Assembly (NCBI RefSeq): GCF_030247185.1
Contig: NC_080572.1
Coordinates: 42,562,896-42,626,895 of the forward strand
DNA length: 64,000 nucleotides
Source: Malaya genurostris
Lineage: Eukaryota; Arthropoda; Insecta; Diptera; Culicidae
Direction of reading: 5' to 3'
A model generated the notes under the pieces. That model worked only from the letters and a program-made list of their open reading frames with translations, had not been told where the DNA came from and ran no database searches. Below are positions 11,001 to 26,000 of this stretch, in pieces; the stretch's first letter is position 1, and the number at the start of each line of letters is the position of its first letter. The position numbers and the translations under genes are program-made.

Positions 11001-14000
11001 ATATGTTCGAGGTCCGACCTGGAAAGATTCTTAGTGTCCCAGCCATGCAAAGGTTCTGTACGCTATAAATCGGCTGCGAAGTCCATTGTAATAGAAGGTC
11101 AATTTCCACAAAATGGTACAAATGTGAAAAAGATGCGACACAGATGCACCTTTCTGCAGGTTGTTTTTTTTCTAATGTAATAATTAATTCTAAAAATCAA
11201 TAGCAAAAAATTAGCAAAATCAGATACGTCCTCCTCCGATTTGAATGAAACTTTGTGCACGTTTTCGGTAAAGCAATAGATTTCGGTCTTCGGTAAGAAA
11301 ACAAATTTTTCACGTCTCTATCCGATCCGACCGATTCGAATGAAAAAATAACCGCACAAATTTAATTACAATAATGCAACGCAATGGAATTTTTCTTCGC
11401 AATGTTTTTGTTTCGAATTTGATGTGTCTTTTTACAAATGAAGAAGTTACAGCAAACTTTTTTGAAAATCTTTTAGTTTTTGAAAAAAAATACTTTGAAC
11501 ACAAGAATATAATTTTATAGCTCACTATGAGTCTCCCCTCTCCTAGAAGTAGTCCTTCAATTCTCCGAATTTCATGTCTAAATATCTCGAGAACTGTTAC
11601 TTCTAAGATAAATGGAATAAAATCATAATCCGGTGTTTGAACGATTATTTTTCATAGCAAAAAAAAACAAATCTGCGCCAAATTTTTTTTTCACTACTAG
11701 TTAAAAATAAAAGCAAATCTTTGGTATTACATTCCTGTGGTGAAATTTGACCTGTTTCAACAGACTTCGCAGCCGATTCAGAGTGTACAGAATCATTGCA
11801 TGGCTGGTGCTACAATTCTACTGACACTACGAATCCTTCCAGATCGGGATTCGAACATACGACTACTGGATTGTAAGACCAGTGCCCTATGCATTGAACC
11901 GCCAACCCAGGTCGAGTTAAAAAAAATATTACGAAAAACATTAAAAAGGCGATTAGTAATAACTTTTCTTATTATTGAAAAAACATTCAACTTACTTTTC
12001 CAGTGTAAAAAAAGTATTTTATCGTATCTAACTGATACATGTAAAATGATTCAAATGATACATGAAAAATCGCAGATCAGCTTATCTTGAATTTTTCTTT
12101 GATACTGTATGGTATTGCATCTAATAATTCTGTGCAACTCATTTGTACTAAGTTCTGAATCTTTTGAAGCGCTTTATTCACGGTGAGACAACAACTTGTT
12201 CAAATTGATACTGCATAACGATTTGCATTGCATTGCATTGTTTTCGTTACACTTAGTCTGGATCTTTTCTATGAAATTCTTGGAAGCAAGATTGCACCAA
12301 AATATGCTTCATAGGACAATCAATTTCTAACTATTCAATTAGGTTACACGATTATTGTTTGGTTCCATAATAAGGTCTAAGGGATTATACTAAGAAATAT
12401 CTCATTGTGTTTAGCCACATTTAATCAAAAAGAAGTATCTATGATTATCATCAACATGGAAACTGGCTTTATAATGCTGGGCAAGATGCTTCAGCGAGTG
12501 ATTGGGTGGCAGCCGATCAACGCTAGGATGTGGAAGTTGAAAATTAAAGGCCGTTTTTTCAATTACAGCATCATTAACGTGCACACGAAGGGAGACCCGA
12601 TGATAAGAAAGAAGCGTTCTACGTGCAGCTGGAACAAGTCTATGACGGCTGCCCACGCAGAGACGTAAAAATTGTCATCGGTGACATAAATGCCCAGGTA
12701 AGAAGGGAAGCAATGTACCGACCGGTAATCGGGCCGAACAGCCTGCATGCCGCATCGAATAACAACGGCCAACGATGTCTCAACTTTGCGGCCTCCCGAG
12801 GAATGGTAGTCAGAAGCACCTTCTTGCTCCGTAAGGATATCCAAAAAGTTACCTGGAGACCACCTGACCAACAGACCGAAAACCAAATCGACCACGTTTT
12901 GATCGACGGGAAATTGTTCTCGGACATCAACAATGTTCGCACATACCGCAGTGCGAATATAGATTCGGACCACTACTTGGTTGCTGTATGCATGAGCTCA
13001 AAACTTTCGACGGTGGGTACCAAACGTCGCGGTTTAACATCGAGCGGCTCCGGGATGCTGGAGTAGCTCATGATTACGCGCAGCAGTTGGCAGTGGCACT
13101 ACCAACGGAAGAGCAGCTTGGTACAGCTAATCTTGAAGATGGCTGGAGAGTCATCCATTCTGCCATAGGTAGCACTACATCAGCAACGCTAGGTACGGCG
13201 GCTCCGAACGTAAGGAACGACTGGCTTGGGCGACCAAGCTGCAACACCGGACGAGAGCAAACGAGGAGCGATACAGACAGGCGCGGAACAGATTAAACTC
13301 GGTATCCCTTAGAAAAAAGCATCAACAGGCAGACCAAGATCGCGAAGCGATGGAACAGCTGTTCCGTGCTAATGACACAAGGGTGTTCTACGAGAAGGAC
13401 ACCAACGGGAATCTTCTCACGAACGACTGTGAGGGGATCGAGAGGTGGCGGCAGTATTTCGACGAGCAACCTGACGATGTGGCGGAATACAAAAGTGGCG
13501 GCGCGGTAACGAATTTGGAAATGTGTGCGGAGGACGATAGACTGCCGGCCCCAGACCTCCAAGAAGTCGAGGAGGGCCGCTGGCGTTGACCAGCTACCAA
13601 GCGAGCTACAAAAACACTGCGCCAGGTGTTGCAAAAGTGCCACGAATACAATGTGCCCACACATCACTTATTAATCGATTTCAAATCAACCTACGACACC
13701 ATCGATCGAGATCAGCTATGGAAAATCATGCACGACTACGGATTCCCGGACAAACTGATACGATTGGCCAAGGCTACAATGGATTGAGTGATGTGCGAGT
13801 TCTGATTGGCGGCAATGAAATCGAAATGGTCGACGAGTTCGTGTACTTGGGCTCACTGGTGACTGCCGATAATGACACCAGCAGAGAAATTCGCATATTG
13901 TCAGGAAATCGTGCTTACGTTGGACTGCGCAGGACGCTTCGATCGAGCAAAATTCGCCGTCGTACGAAGTTACCTATCTACAAAACGCTGATTAGACCGG

Positions 14001-17000
14001 TTATCCTCTACGGGCGCGAGTCCTGGACAATGCTTTTTAATGCCAAAAGTAAACAGAGAGAAACTGTCATTTGCTGTTAGGCCCTTTTGTCGTGGGACTA
14101 TCGAAATTATCAAAAACAGAAAGTGCTATCATCAAATTTGAGTATTTGGAAATATTCCAGATTGTTTAAAAAAGGGAGCATAAAACCAAGGAATTGAAAA
14201 GAATTACAACAATAACAATATGATCTCATCCGGTTGCGAAACATCATTGAAAAACTTACCCAAAAAGGGTAAACTACAGCACTCTACCGTTATATCGATC
14301 GCTTAGTGACAAAATTCGAGAAAATTGAAATTAGACATTTTGATAGCGCATATACAGGAGTTCATTTCGAGTTGGTAGCACTGCTTAATAAAAATAAAAC
14401 TCAAAATATATTACTTCAGTTCGATGTCTTAAACGCTAACTAAAGATTGTACTCGAAAAAATGCGACTGACAAAAAGGATCCCTGAAAATTCATTTGAAG
14501 TTGGATAATTTTGAAACTAATAAAATAAATAAACAATTATAAATTCCCGGTGTACCAAACTGAAAATAAATTATTTGAATCGAGCGAAAAATCAAACAAA
14601 ATAGAGAGACAGAAAAAGATAATTTTGCTCCACAACAATGTACCATCGCACAATTCGATAGGTGTTCGCAACACGCTAGGCAGTCTTCTGTAGAAAGTTA
14701 TTGATCATGTGCCTTACTCACCAGACCTGGCCCCATCCGACAATTCTCAGGTCACATACTTTATTGTTTCCGTGTGTTTTGCGTACACATTCAAATAACT
14801 TCAATCATTGATCTAGGATAGGTGTTAACACATGGATCAATAAGTACCGAGACTAACAATGGGAACAACATTTTTTTTGCAAAATTTTTTTTTATTCATC
14901 AACATAATCACCTTTTAGGGTGATACAATGGTTCCAACGTTTTTCCAATTTTTCAATACCATGTTTATAAAAAAATTATCTTTCGCTTCAAAATAAGTTT
15001 CAGTTTCAGCGATGACCTCCTCATTTGAGCCAAATCTTTTTCCCTGGAGCATTTTTTTTAGATCAGCAAAGAGCCAGTAGTCACTGGGGGCTTAATCTGG
15101 CGAGTATGGGGGGTGGGGAAGCAGATCAAAGCCCAATTCGTTCAATTTCGCCATTGTTTTCATCGACTTGTGGCAGGGTGCATTTTGTTCCATCGAAAGC
15201 AATCGCGGCACCCACTTGGAAAAAACCTTTTTCATGCTCAATTTTTCATGAAGGATAGTAAATACACTTCCATATGATATCTGTGTCATCTCAGCAATCT
15301 CACGGAGCTTCACTTTACGATCTTTCATTATAATTTTTGTCACTTCACTCATATTTTCCAGTGTAACGGCTTCCACAGGTCTACCCGAGCGTTCCGCGTC
15401 ATTTGTGTCGGTACGACCACGTTTAAACTCGGCGAACCACCGAAAAATCGTTGCTTTTGATGGACAAGAGTCCGGATAACATTTTTCAATCCATTGTTTC
15501 GCTTGCACGGTGTTTTTACCCATTAAAAAACAATGTTTTATCAAAACACGAAACTCGGTTTTTTCCATTTTTTAAACAAACTACAAAACGACTTTACTCC
15601 AACCTCGATAACTCAGCTGTTTCTGGTCGGATCGACTTGAAATTTCGACCCGTTTCAAACAAAGGTTAGTATTCTAGAAAGACGTGGTTACTGATTTACT
15701 ACGAGCGCCATCTCTGCTTTAGTCTCGGGACTTATTGATCCATGTGTTAGCTCTATCGAATTCCGCTGACCAATTTCGCAAACATAGCAAATCGTGTAAC
15801 GAAATTATCGTTCCATCGACCAGCCCAAACTAAATACATTGTAGGTTTCAAATGGATTCCTACAATATCCCAGTTTGCACTGAATATTCTTTTTCTTAGC
15901 AGTCTTCAAAAATTTCTTACCAGTCTTCAAACGATGTCGTGTATTTGCTTTATATACGTATATAGAATTGCTCTAAATTACTCATCAGTCCTACTTACTA
16001 CTGTAAAAAGCTTTGGTATTAAATTCCTGTTGTGGAATTTGACATAATCGATGCATGGCTGGTGCTACGATTCTACTGACACTACGAATCCTTCCAGTTC
16101 GGGGCTCGAACATACGACAGCTGGTTTGTAAGACCAGTGCCCTATGCATTGAACCGACAACCCGGGTGAAAACAAAACTGCATTGAACCGACAACTCGGG
16201 TGAAACTTGCTACTGTAAACCTGTTATAAAACCACAAAAGGAAAAATATTTAGCTGTAATAATACAGAAATTGATTGCTTAATTTCTGCATTAGTAATGT
16301 TAAAAAAAAACAGAATAGTTTTTGATCCATTGTTCTGAACAGTAACAAAGTAACAAAAGTAGCGTCACTCTTAGCGCAATAACTCACAAACTAATGAACT
16401 GAATATCATGAAATTTTAACATAGAGAATCAATTTGCACATATGCGAGAAAGCATGGATAGAAATATAATGCGCAAAAGGAATTTCATCAAGAAACGTTG
16501 CCGATTAATGCGATTCACTTATACGTGACCTACTGGCCTCAGCCCTTAAGTTCGAAAACGAAACGCGTGGCTTTTTACCTTTCTCTATAGAAAGGTATTA
16601 GAATTTCTGAAAAAACCGACTATCGAACGGAGTCTCAGAGACCCAGAGTGTTATATACCAATCGACTCAGCTGGACAAGATTGGAAAATGCCTGTGTGTG
16701 TATGTATGTGCACATTTTAACGATTTTTTTAACGTGCAATTTTCTCGGAGATTGTTAAACCAATTTTAACAATCTTAGATTCGTTTGAAAGCTATTATTA
16801 GGTTTTCGATCAAGTTTGAAGATCGAATGGTTGTGACATTTGGTTCCGGAGATATGATGGTATAAGTGACGTAACCGACAAAACGCGTTGTTTTAACCGT
16901 TTTAAAGTATATAAGGGTGCCAATTTTCTGGGATCACCTCTAACTCCGTAAAGCGGTAGAGCTCAAAATTTGAGGCACCCCAAAAAAAGTCCCCATTCAA

Positions 17001-20000
17001 AATTTTAGCTGAACCGGATATGGGTAAGGGGTGGTTGAGGTTTGAAAATTTTCGATCTTGAAAAATCACCATAGGGGGTAGTACATGAGATTTCCGAAAT
17101 TGAAAAACATATATTTTATGCGTCTTAGAATTGCATGCAACGTCGAGATTTAGTGTCATCCCAGAAAATTTTTTTTTTAAATCGACTCTCTGGGACTTCC
17201 CAGAAAGTCGATTTTGTCAAAAAAAAAATGTGTTTCAATTTGTCAAGTTCAAAAAAGAAATGCCATCTTTCAAAGAAGTGAGAGTCATTTTATTTTTTTA
17301 GCATATATCACTCTGTGATTCCGGAACCGAAAGTCTGATCCAGATGAATTTTAGGAACTTTGCATGAAACCATAAAACCTTTCTTTTAAGCCTAAATTTG
17401 TGACAATCGATTCTCATCTCCGAGAAAATTGAGAGACGTTATCACATACGCACACAAAACAAACATAATTTTTAAAATTTCGACGAACGCGAATGCGAAT
17501 AGTATATGACACTCAATGTCTGTGAGAAAGGCAACACAAGATTGATTTGATTTACTTACGGTTCGTCTTCGACTCATCAGTATGTTAGCAGTTCCGCTAA
17601 ACATATGTAAATTACAACTAGAGCTGTACTTTACGTCTGCTGAACGATTTTTGTTGAACTATTGTGTCGCACTAGCAGTTCAATTTAAACTGCTAAAGCA
17701 CTGACAAGTCGAAGACGAAATACAAACAAATTAGAAGTTTTATGCGCACACATGCTCAAAATCAATGCTTGAACGTTATTATTAAGCTATTTGTTACACT
17801 CGTACAATGTCCATTTAAATTGTCAGTTTTGTATGCAATCAAAAGTGCAATTGTGCTGTTTTCTCACGATTTTCAAACGCATGACAACTGATTTTTCTAA
17901 ACCGTGCCCTACATCGTAATCAAATTTGTATTCAGAATAACAACCAACCCCGGATGCACGCCCATTCATTCGCTTGAATAAAAGTAAGTCGATTTCTGTC
18001 GGCGTTCTATCGCTCAATCGAAACCAAACATCCGAACTCATCGTTATTACTGTTTTACAATTAATTTCTAATCGAACTTTTTTTTCGCCCCTTCGCGGGT
18101 TCCACCAGCACACACAGAACACTAACCCGTATATTTTGTTTTTGCTTTTCTCCGTTGTTGTCTTTCTAGGTCAGCAGCAAATCCTACAGGTAAGGCAAAC
18201 GGCTACGACTACCGGCCGGCCATTGACGTCGGCCAGCGTGAAATCGATCGTGAAGGAGGTGACCGGTCAGGAAACGAGTGCAATTATAGCTGGACAGGTC
18301 AGTTTTGTACCCAACTGGGTGTACTAACTCGCTCCAAAGTTTTCTTCGTTTGGCGCAAAATGGAATCCATCAATGTTTTGGTTGAGTCGAATGCTTCTGA
18401 GTTAAGGAATCTTCAAACGTTCTTTCTCCTAGCGAGCTTGATTTATTTTTTTTTATTCAATAATATAATATAATATCAAGGCACACTGCTTAAGCTCTAA
18501 GATGCCAAGGGTATTTACTAATCTTAATTATCGTCTAACTTAAAACTAGAATAGTATCATTATATAATGTAGTATCGGGGTCGCGGATTCTCGAGAATCC
18601 AGCTTTCAGCTGGCGATCGGTAGTGGCCGGTGAATTGAATTTAGGATGAGAAGATTCCAGATGGCGTTGGTAAGCTTGATTTAATTGTGATGATAACTGC
18701 TTCTTAAGTTAGAAGAAGGTCAACTTAAAAATCCGCAAAAAGTTGAACATGGGCAAAAAAGTCCCGGGCCTAACAAAGAGAACACGATTTTTTTGATTCA
18801 AAATTAACTTTATTCATAAACGTATTCTTCATCAAGAGCAACGCAATCATTCCACCGTCGCTGTAATATTTCAATACCACTTTTTTGGAGCGATATATCT
18901 TTTGCCTCAAAATGGGCCTCATTTTCAACGATAACCTCTTCATTCGTGTAAAATTTCTTACCGGCGAGCATTTTTCCAGATCTGCGAACAGCCAATAATT
19001 GCTGGGAGCCAAATCTGGCGAATACGGTGGAGGTGGGAGCAGTTCGAAATTCAATTCATGTAGGTTTGCCATTGTTTTGATTGACTTGTGACACGGTACG
19101 TTGTCTTGATGAAACAATTTTTTTTTTCTTTGCCATATGCGGTCGCTCCTTTGCCATTCCAGCCTTCAAACGATCCAATAATGCTATATAATATTCACTG
19201 TTAATGTTATTTCCTTTCTCAAGATAGTCGATAACTATTACACCACGCACATCCCAAAATAGCGAAGCGATAACTTTTCCAGCCGATTTGTTGTGCTTTC
19301 GGGCGCTTTGAACGAGGTTTACCAGTTGCTACCCACTCAGATGACGATCGTTTTGATTCCGGAATTTGAAGTGATGAAACCATGTTTCATCCATTGTCAC
19401 ATATCCACGCAAAAATTCCGATTTGTTACGTGTAAACATGGCCCAACACTGCTCAGAATCATCAACACGTTTTCGTTTTTGGTCAACAATGAGCAAACCC
19501 GGTATCCACTTTCAACAAAGCTTTCTCATAGTCAAATGCAATATAAAGCCAACACGCTCTTTTGATATGTGAGCTAACTCACGCAAGTTCACTTTTCGAT
19601 CATTCAAAACGATTTCATGAATTTTTTTTCTGGTATTACCGCCTCATTTCGACGTCCACTGCGTTTCGCATCATCGGTGTCTCTACGACCACATTGTCTC
19701 TACGACCCATCAAGAAGAAGTGTAAAATTAAAACACGAACATTTTTTTGATCCATTCTTCTGAAAATAGCGTTACTCTTAGCACAATAACTCACATATGA
19801 ATAGACTGCAATAAAACTAGCGCCATCTATGTGTTAGGCCTGGGACTTTTCAGCCCATGTGTTACAGTTCAATTGAGTTTGAAACTTGAGCTTATCGATT
19901 TTAAAGTTTGAAGCTTAAGCTTATCGATTTCGAGACCCGAAAGACCAAAAAACAGTAGAAACACGCTACCGTTGCTATTTTAAGCTCCTTCTCACGAGTT

Positions 20001-23000
20001 GGACCGCAGTTTTTCAAGGCAAGTGACCGGTAATTTTAATGCAAAACCAAGAAAAATATTACTATCCCAAATATGAGTAACAACTTTCTGCATCATAATT
20101 TTATTTTATTTGACAAGTGAATAATAGGGGACACTTCTCAAGTACAGAGCGAGAAGTTCAGTAAAAATGTTGAAACAACTGTTGAACGATCCATTGGAAA
20201 CTAGGCCAATACACCATGTCACATCCAACGATTTTTTTAAAGGTTTACCAGCAGTTTTAAATCAATCTGAAAGTATCAGAACTTTCGTAGTTGGTATAAA
20301 TAACAGCACAATGAAAGTTCATAATCAAAAATAAGGATAATTTGGATGCTTCTGCTGGATGTTTAAAGTTTTGACAATAAGTATACAAACCCACTTGCAA
20401 GATTGTTGACAAAGTCTCAAGGTAATATCAGATTTTTTTTCAATAAAATTGCTTTATTTGAATCCTGAATGTTATTGATAGATAGTTATTCATAGACGTT
20501 CTAAATCGAAGTCATCTCACTACAAAGAAATGTGGCATTGATCTGCTAAAACCAGATCAATTGTGGTAGGATTTCTCATTGAAGATAAACAAGTTGGGCT
20601 AATTGGGAAATAAAACTGGCTCGAAACCAGCGAAGAGTTCATTATAAAGAACTCTTAGTTTCTGGTTACTCCACAAGAGATGCTAAGCATTTAGTATCCT
20701 ATTGAAAAAAAAATCGAAATCTTGTGCAAAGTCTCATTTGATTTGTTTCCTTATTTGCTTCGAAATTGTAAAGATGCCGCATGACACAAGAGCATAAAAA
20801 ATGGCATTTATTCCAGGAGTGCAATCAGAAAGGTTTTACTACTTTTTAAGTATATGTACATCTAATTATTTTGAATTGGATTTTATTCGATGAGAATTTG
20901 AAATTTGTTGTCTGGCAGGACATTGTCAATAATTTAATTCGGTTTTACGGGGGGTAGTTTCCATCAAAACTGCCATTTTACGCATAATTCATTCGAGGAT
21001 TTCGTTCGATGAACAGATGTTGCAAGCGAATTACCTAAATTTAAACAGCGTTTGCCTATATGACAATTTGGCCGAAACCCTGTCAATGAAGATATTGTGT
21101 TAGGTTTCCCATCGAACTGATATTTCCTTTTTCACTTCCGAAAGGAACGAAGAAAACTCAGTACGAAATGCATTGAAATTTCAGACATAAATTGTAGTTG
21201 GTTTTCCAGAGCGAGAAGCGTCCATTTAAGGAATTTTTGAAGAATTTTGTGCTGTGTCGCTAAAATTCAATTCTGAAAAATGTATATGTTGTTAGACAGA
21301 ATCGGTTTTCGGGGAAAGGAAAGTTTTTTCAAATTGATTTTCGACCTAAGATGTACCAAAAACAATAAAAACAGTCATGTGCGCTTAGTCCAAACAGATT
21401 ACGTATAACTCAACCGCCTAGATGAATAAAAACAACCCTTCTTAATACACCTAGTGGTGTGACAATGTATTTCTCCTTCTTCAAAACAGTCTCTTAAAAA
21501 TATTTTTTATCTTTTTATTAAATAATTTGTGACACTAATTTGGATTCATTTTTGACACCAATTGATTCAGATTGAATCGAGTAGTTCACAAAACCATGCT
21601 TCAGTGAATCTGTCCAATTTAATGTTAATTTGTGTTAAGTATTATATTTAAAAAACGTGCTTAATCCACCTAACAGTGAGATGATACCTTTTTCATCGAT
21701 CCACATGTTTTCTGCATCAATAATCGTTTTGCTCTCAAAAATTGTGACTAGAATGACTGGTTTTCGATTGCTTTTTTAATAAATAGAACTAAATATTAAT
21801 TAAAATAATCAAGAGAATTTCAAAAATATATTTGATATATGACACTCGGCCCTCCGGGACTCGGATGAGTTTTCCAAAGTTTGAGCGAATACTGTACCTA
21901 TTTTTGCCGTTCTCATATAGAAAGGCTATACAATCACTGTGAAAACCGACTTTTGAACCGAGGTCCGAAGTGCCTAATGTCGTATATCATTCGACTCGGC
22001 TCGACGACCTGGGCGAATGTATGTGTGTGTATAATATTATATAATTTTAAGGTACACTGCTTAAGCTCTAAGATGCCAAGGGTATTTTCTAATCTTAATG
22101 AACGACTAACTTAAAACTAGAATAGTGTCATTCTAGTGAATCTAGTGGACAGTGAATCTGTCCAATTTAATGTTAATTTGTGTTAAGTATTATATTTAAA
22201 AAACGTGCCTTATCCACCTAACAGTGAGATGATACCTTTTTCATCGATCCACATGTTTTCTGCATCAATAATCGTTTTGCTCTCAAAAATTGTGACTAGA
22301 ATGACTGGCTATCGATTGCTTTTTTAATAAATAGAACTAAATATTAATTAAAATAATCAAGAGAATTTCAAAAATATATACATATGCTTTTGAATACTCG
22401 GCCCTCCGGGACTCGGATGAGTTTTCCAAAGTTTGAGCGAATACTATACCTATCTTTGCCGTTCTCATATAGAAAGGCTATACAATCACTGTGAAAACCG
22501 ACTTTTGAGCCGAGGTCCGAAAGGGCCGAATGTCGTATATCATTCGACTCGGCTCGACGAACTAAGCAAATGTATATCCAATAATATTATATAATTTTAA
22601 GGTACACTGCTTAAGCTCTAAGATGCCAAAGGTATTTTCTAATCTTAATTAACGACTAACATAAAACTAGAATAGTATCATTAGATAATGTCGTATCGGG
22701 TTCGCGGATTCTCGAAAATCCGGCTTTCAGCTGGCGATCGGCAATGGTCGGTGAATTGAATATAACATGAGTCTTCCAGATGGCGTTGTATGTGTGTGTA
22801 TGTATGTATGTTTTCTCAGAGATGACAATTTTCAATCGAAAATTCTTATGGTGTAATAGCTCGCAACTAAATTTTATCTTTATCTAGCTTCCGGTTTCGG
22901 AATTACAAAATCTATGAGAAAATGCGCACTCAATTTTCTCGGAAATTCCTTGGCCGATTTTTATAAACTAAGATGCAAATGAAAGGTCTTGAAATTCTTC

Positions 23001-26000
23001 AAAAAGTCCCCGAAAAGTTAAGATAGATCCAACTTTTGTGCCGGTATTACAGCGCGATAAGTGAAACGAGTGGCAATTTTTTATAAAATTTACTGCTAAA
23101 TTCATCTAGTTGGCAGACCTTGTTAGTTAGTGGGTTTATAAATTTACTTTGGGACTACTAGTCTCCGGTTTCCGCTTCCGAACGCACCGATAATAGTGAA
23201 GAAAAGCTCCAAAACCGGAGCTCACTTCGATTTCTTAGCAACGGTTAAACCGATTTTCACAAATCATGATTCAAAGTAAAGCTCTCAGTGTCCTAAAAGA
23301 TTATAGATTCCGAAATTGTAGAGCAATGAGTATCAAAAGTTTCAAACTGTCCTACACAATGATACAAAGCCGGTACGCATCGGTACGTGCTGGTACGGAA
23401 GAAGAAAACGTCATCGCCTAGCTCATAGCGTGCTTTGTTCAATTTTGTATAGCGTGCAGGGTTGCCAAATTTAAATCTATATTAACTTGACATAACTGTT
23501 TACCAGTTGAAAAGGTCATGATAGTTTATACCTAAGGAAGTTTTCGATTTTATTCAAGTTTAAAAATAAATCTTGACAGAATTTTCTAGTGATATTGGTA
23601 AAAATATGAGTAATATGTGAAAGGCATCATTACACCACTAGGCGGATTAAAAAATGTTTTTATATTTATCAAAACCATCATCATCAAGTCTCAACAAGTT
23701 TATTACAAAAAAACAGATTTCGTAACAAGCAGAGATGCCAGGTCTGCAGATTTGTCTGTAAATCTGCAGATTTTTTTTGTATACTTTTGAAAACCATGTT
23801 TTTTGTAGACATCCGTCAAAATTGACAAATTTTTACTTTTATTGCTCACTAAACCGAATCCGCGAAACATTTCGTATATAGAACTTTTTTCGAGTCTACA
23901 GTGTTTTTCAATCCTATCTGAAGAAATTTGAAATTATCACCTTGGTTCTCGATAACAAGTGCTGATACATGTCTGGTCTCGCTAGTAGTTAAAACATCAA
24001 AGTAACAAAAAGAGAAATAGTTTAGTATTGATTTGCTGATCGGGATGCCACCTTTTTTTCAAACTTGTTTAGTGAAATATATTCTTGTGTATAGGATAAT
24101 CATAGGAAAGCAAATCATAAACTCATAACATTTCAAGACAGTACTTTTTTGCTCAGAAAATACATCAATTTTATTTGACTTGAAAATGCTTCGATGAATA
24201 TGTCGCACTTTACCACATTGGTGAAAGTTCAGACAACCTGCTCAAAATCTGCCTTCGAAGAAAGATCTAGTGGTTAAAAATCCATCAGAACAACGCTAGA
24301 CCACATACGTTTGTAGTCACTCGTTCGGGAAGATTTGTTGCATCCTCCATATTATCCGAACCTGGCACCAAGTAATTACCACTTTTTTCTTGTATTCATT
24401 CATAGTGATACAATTTGGTATCAAAAAAAGATAGGAAAATTTTGGACTTGGATAAAATTCAGCAAATCATTTATGGGACTATCAATAGTTTATTTGGCTA
24501 CAGACTTTCATGGTCTGCAAACTAGAGAAATTCACTAGCCAATAAAAAGAGGTAGTCTATGGAAAAAATATTCTTGAAATTGACATTTTTACGCTAAGCA
24601 TTTGTGAAAATCGGTTCAGCCATCTTCGAGAAAAGTGAGTGACAATATTTGTCACACACAGACATTTGCTCAGTTCGTCGAGCTGAGTCGAATGGTATAT
24701 GACATTCGGCTCTCCGAGCCTCTGTTCAAAAATTGGTTTTCACAGTGACTATGTAACGTTTCTATATGACAAAGGTAAAACCTAGGGGTGTAATGATGCC
24801 TTAATCATGTGGCTTGTATTCTCAGCTATATTACTGTGGTATTCTTGAAAAAACTGCTCATTGAATAGAAACAGGGAAGTTTGCTCGGGTGAAAATTGGC
24901 AAAGCCTAAAAACCGAAATTGTTTCATGCCAAAATTAGACGATTTTATTTAGGGGTCTAGGTACCGCATGGGTACCGGTTTTGTGCTAAGAAGTGCACAT
25001 AACTATTTTCATTTTTACGTTTCGCCTTCAGCTCATCAGTGCGCCAGCAGTTTACGTTAAATACACTGCTCCCTGTAGTGCCGGATTGCCTTTTATTTGA
25101 GCCATTGGATTGCAATGTTGCACATATTCTTCGTGTAACTAGTTCATTCACCCATCCTCCATGCGAATATCCTGTCTTCTAATATGCCAGTCTCTAGCAA
25201 CGCTGAACTATTCGCTGCACGAAAGAGACAAGGGTGAAAATGAATAAGCAATAATCGTAGAGAACCCGAATGAACTAATACATTATTCGTTGCTGGTATA
25301 CATCGTGCGTGTTCGTTTTATACATTCGTTTGTCGTTCATACTTTTACTTTACTCTTCGAATTGGTTCGAATAGCGTCACTGCGATGATCGTTGGTTTCC
25401 ATTAATCGCGAAGCATTCTTCATCTTACAAATTCATCATATTTCGTTGGGTAGTAGCAATGGGAGAGTGCTGAGATATGGTTCATCACATACACATAAGA
25501 CTATGGTACTAATGCAGGGGAAACGTCTTCATTTGTTTGTTTTTAAAGACAGCACGAACGATCACAGGGTGGCAAGTGACCGGGAAAATCGGGAAAACCG
25601 GGAAAAAGTCGGGAATTTCGTTTCACCGGGAAAAAGTCGGGAATTTTAGTTCAAATCCGGGAAAAAATTTACTAGCACTAATCGTAATAATTCTAGATTT
25701 TCCTGATTAAACAAATGAAAAGGAGGAATTACTCCATTTTGTGTTTAAGTGAGTAGTTCAGTAAAAAATTTGAAACATCGTATTGTCCCACACAGGTTTT
25801 ATGGTACAGAATCCATTGGAGATGGGGCCAACATCCCATGTTTCGTTCAACAATTGTAAGGGTTTGGCAGCCATTTTTAATGGATCAGAAAGCATTTCTT
25901 AGTTGTTATCAACAACAGCACACCATTTTTCCAGAGCGACAAGAGTCAATTTTAAGAATTTTAGAAGGATTTTGTTCTGTTTCGCCAGAATTCAATTTTG

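Noticed and set aside
11793..11990. tRNA-Val-like gene on the minus strand
   Set aside because: A and B boxes are present but the acceptor stem is not paired and it continues into the SINE body; it is a SINE head.
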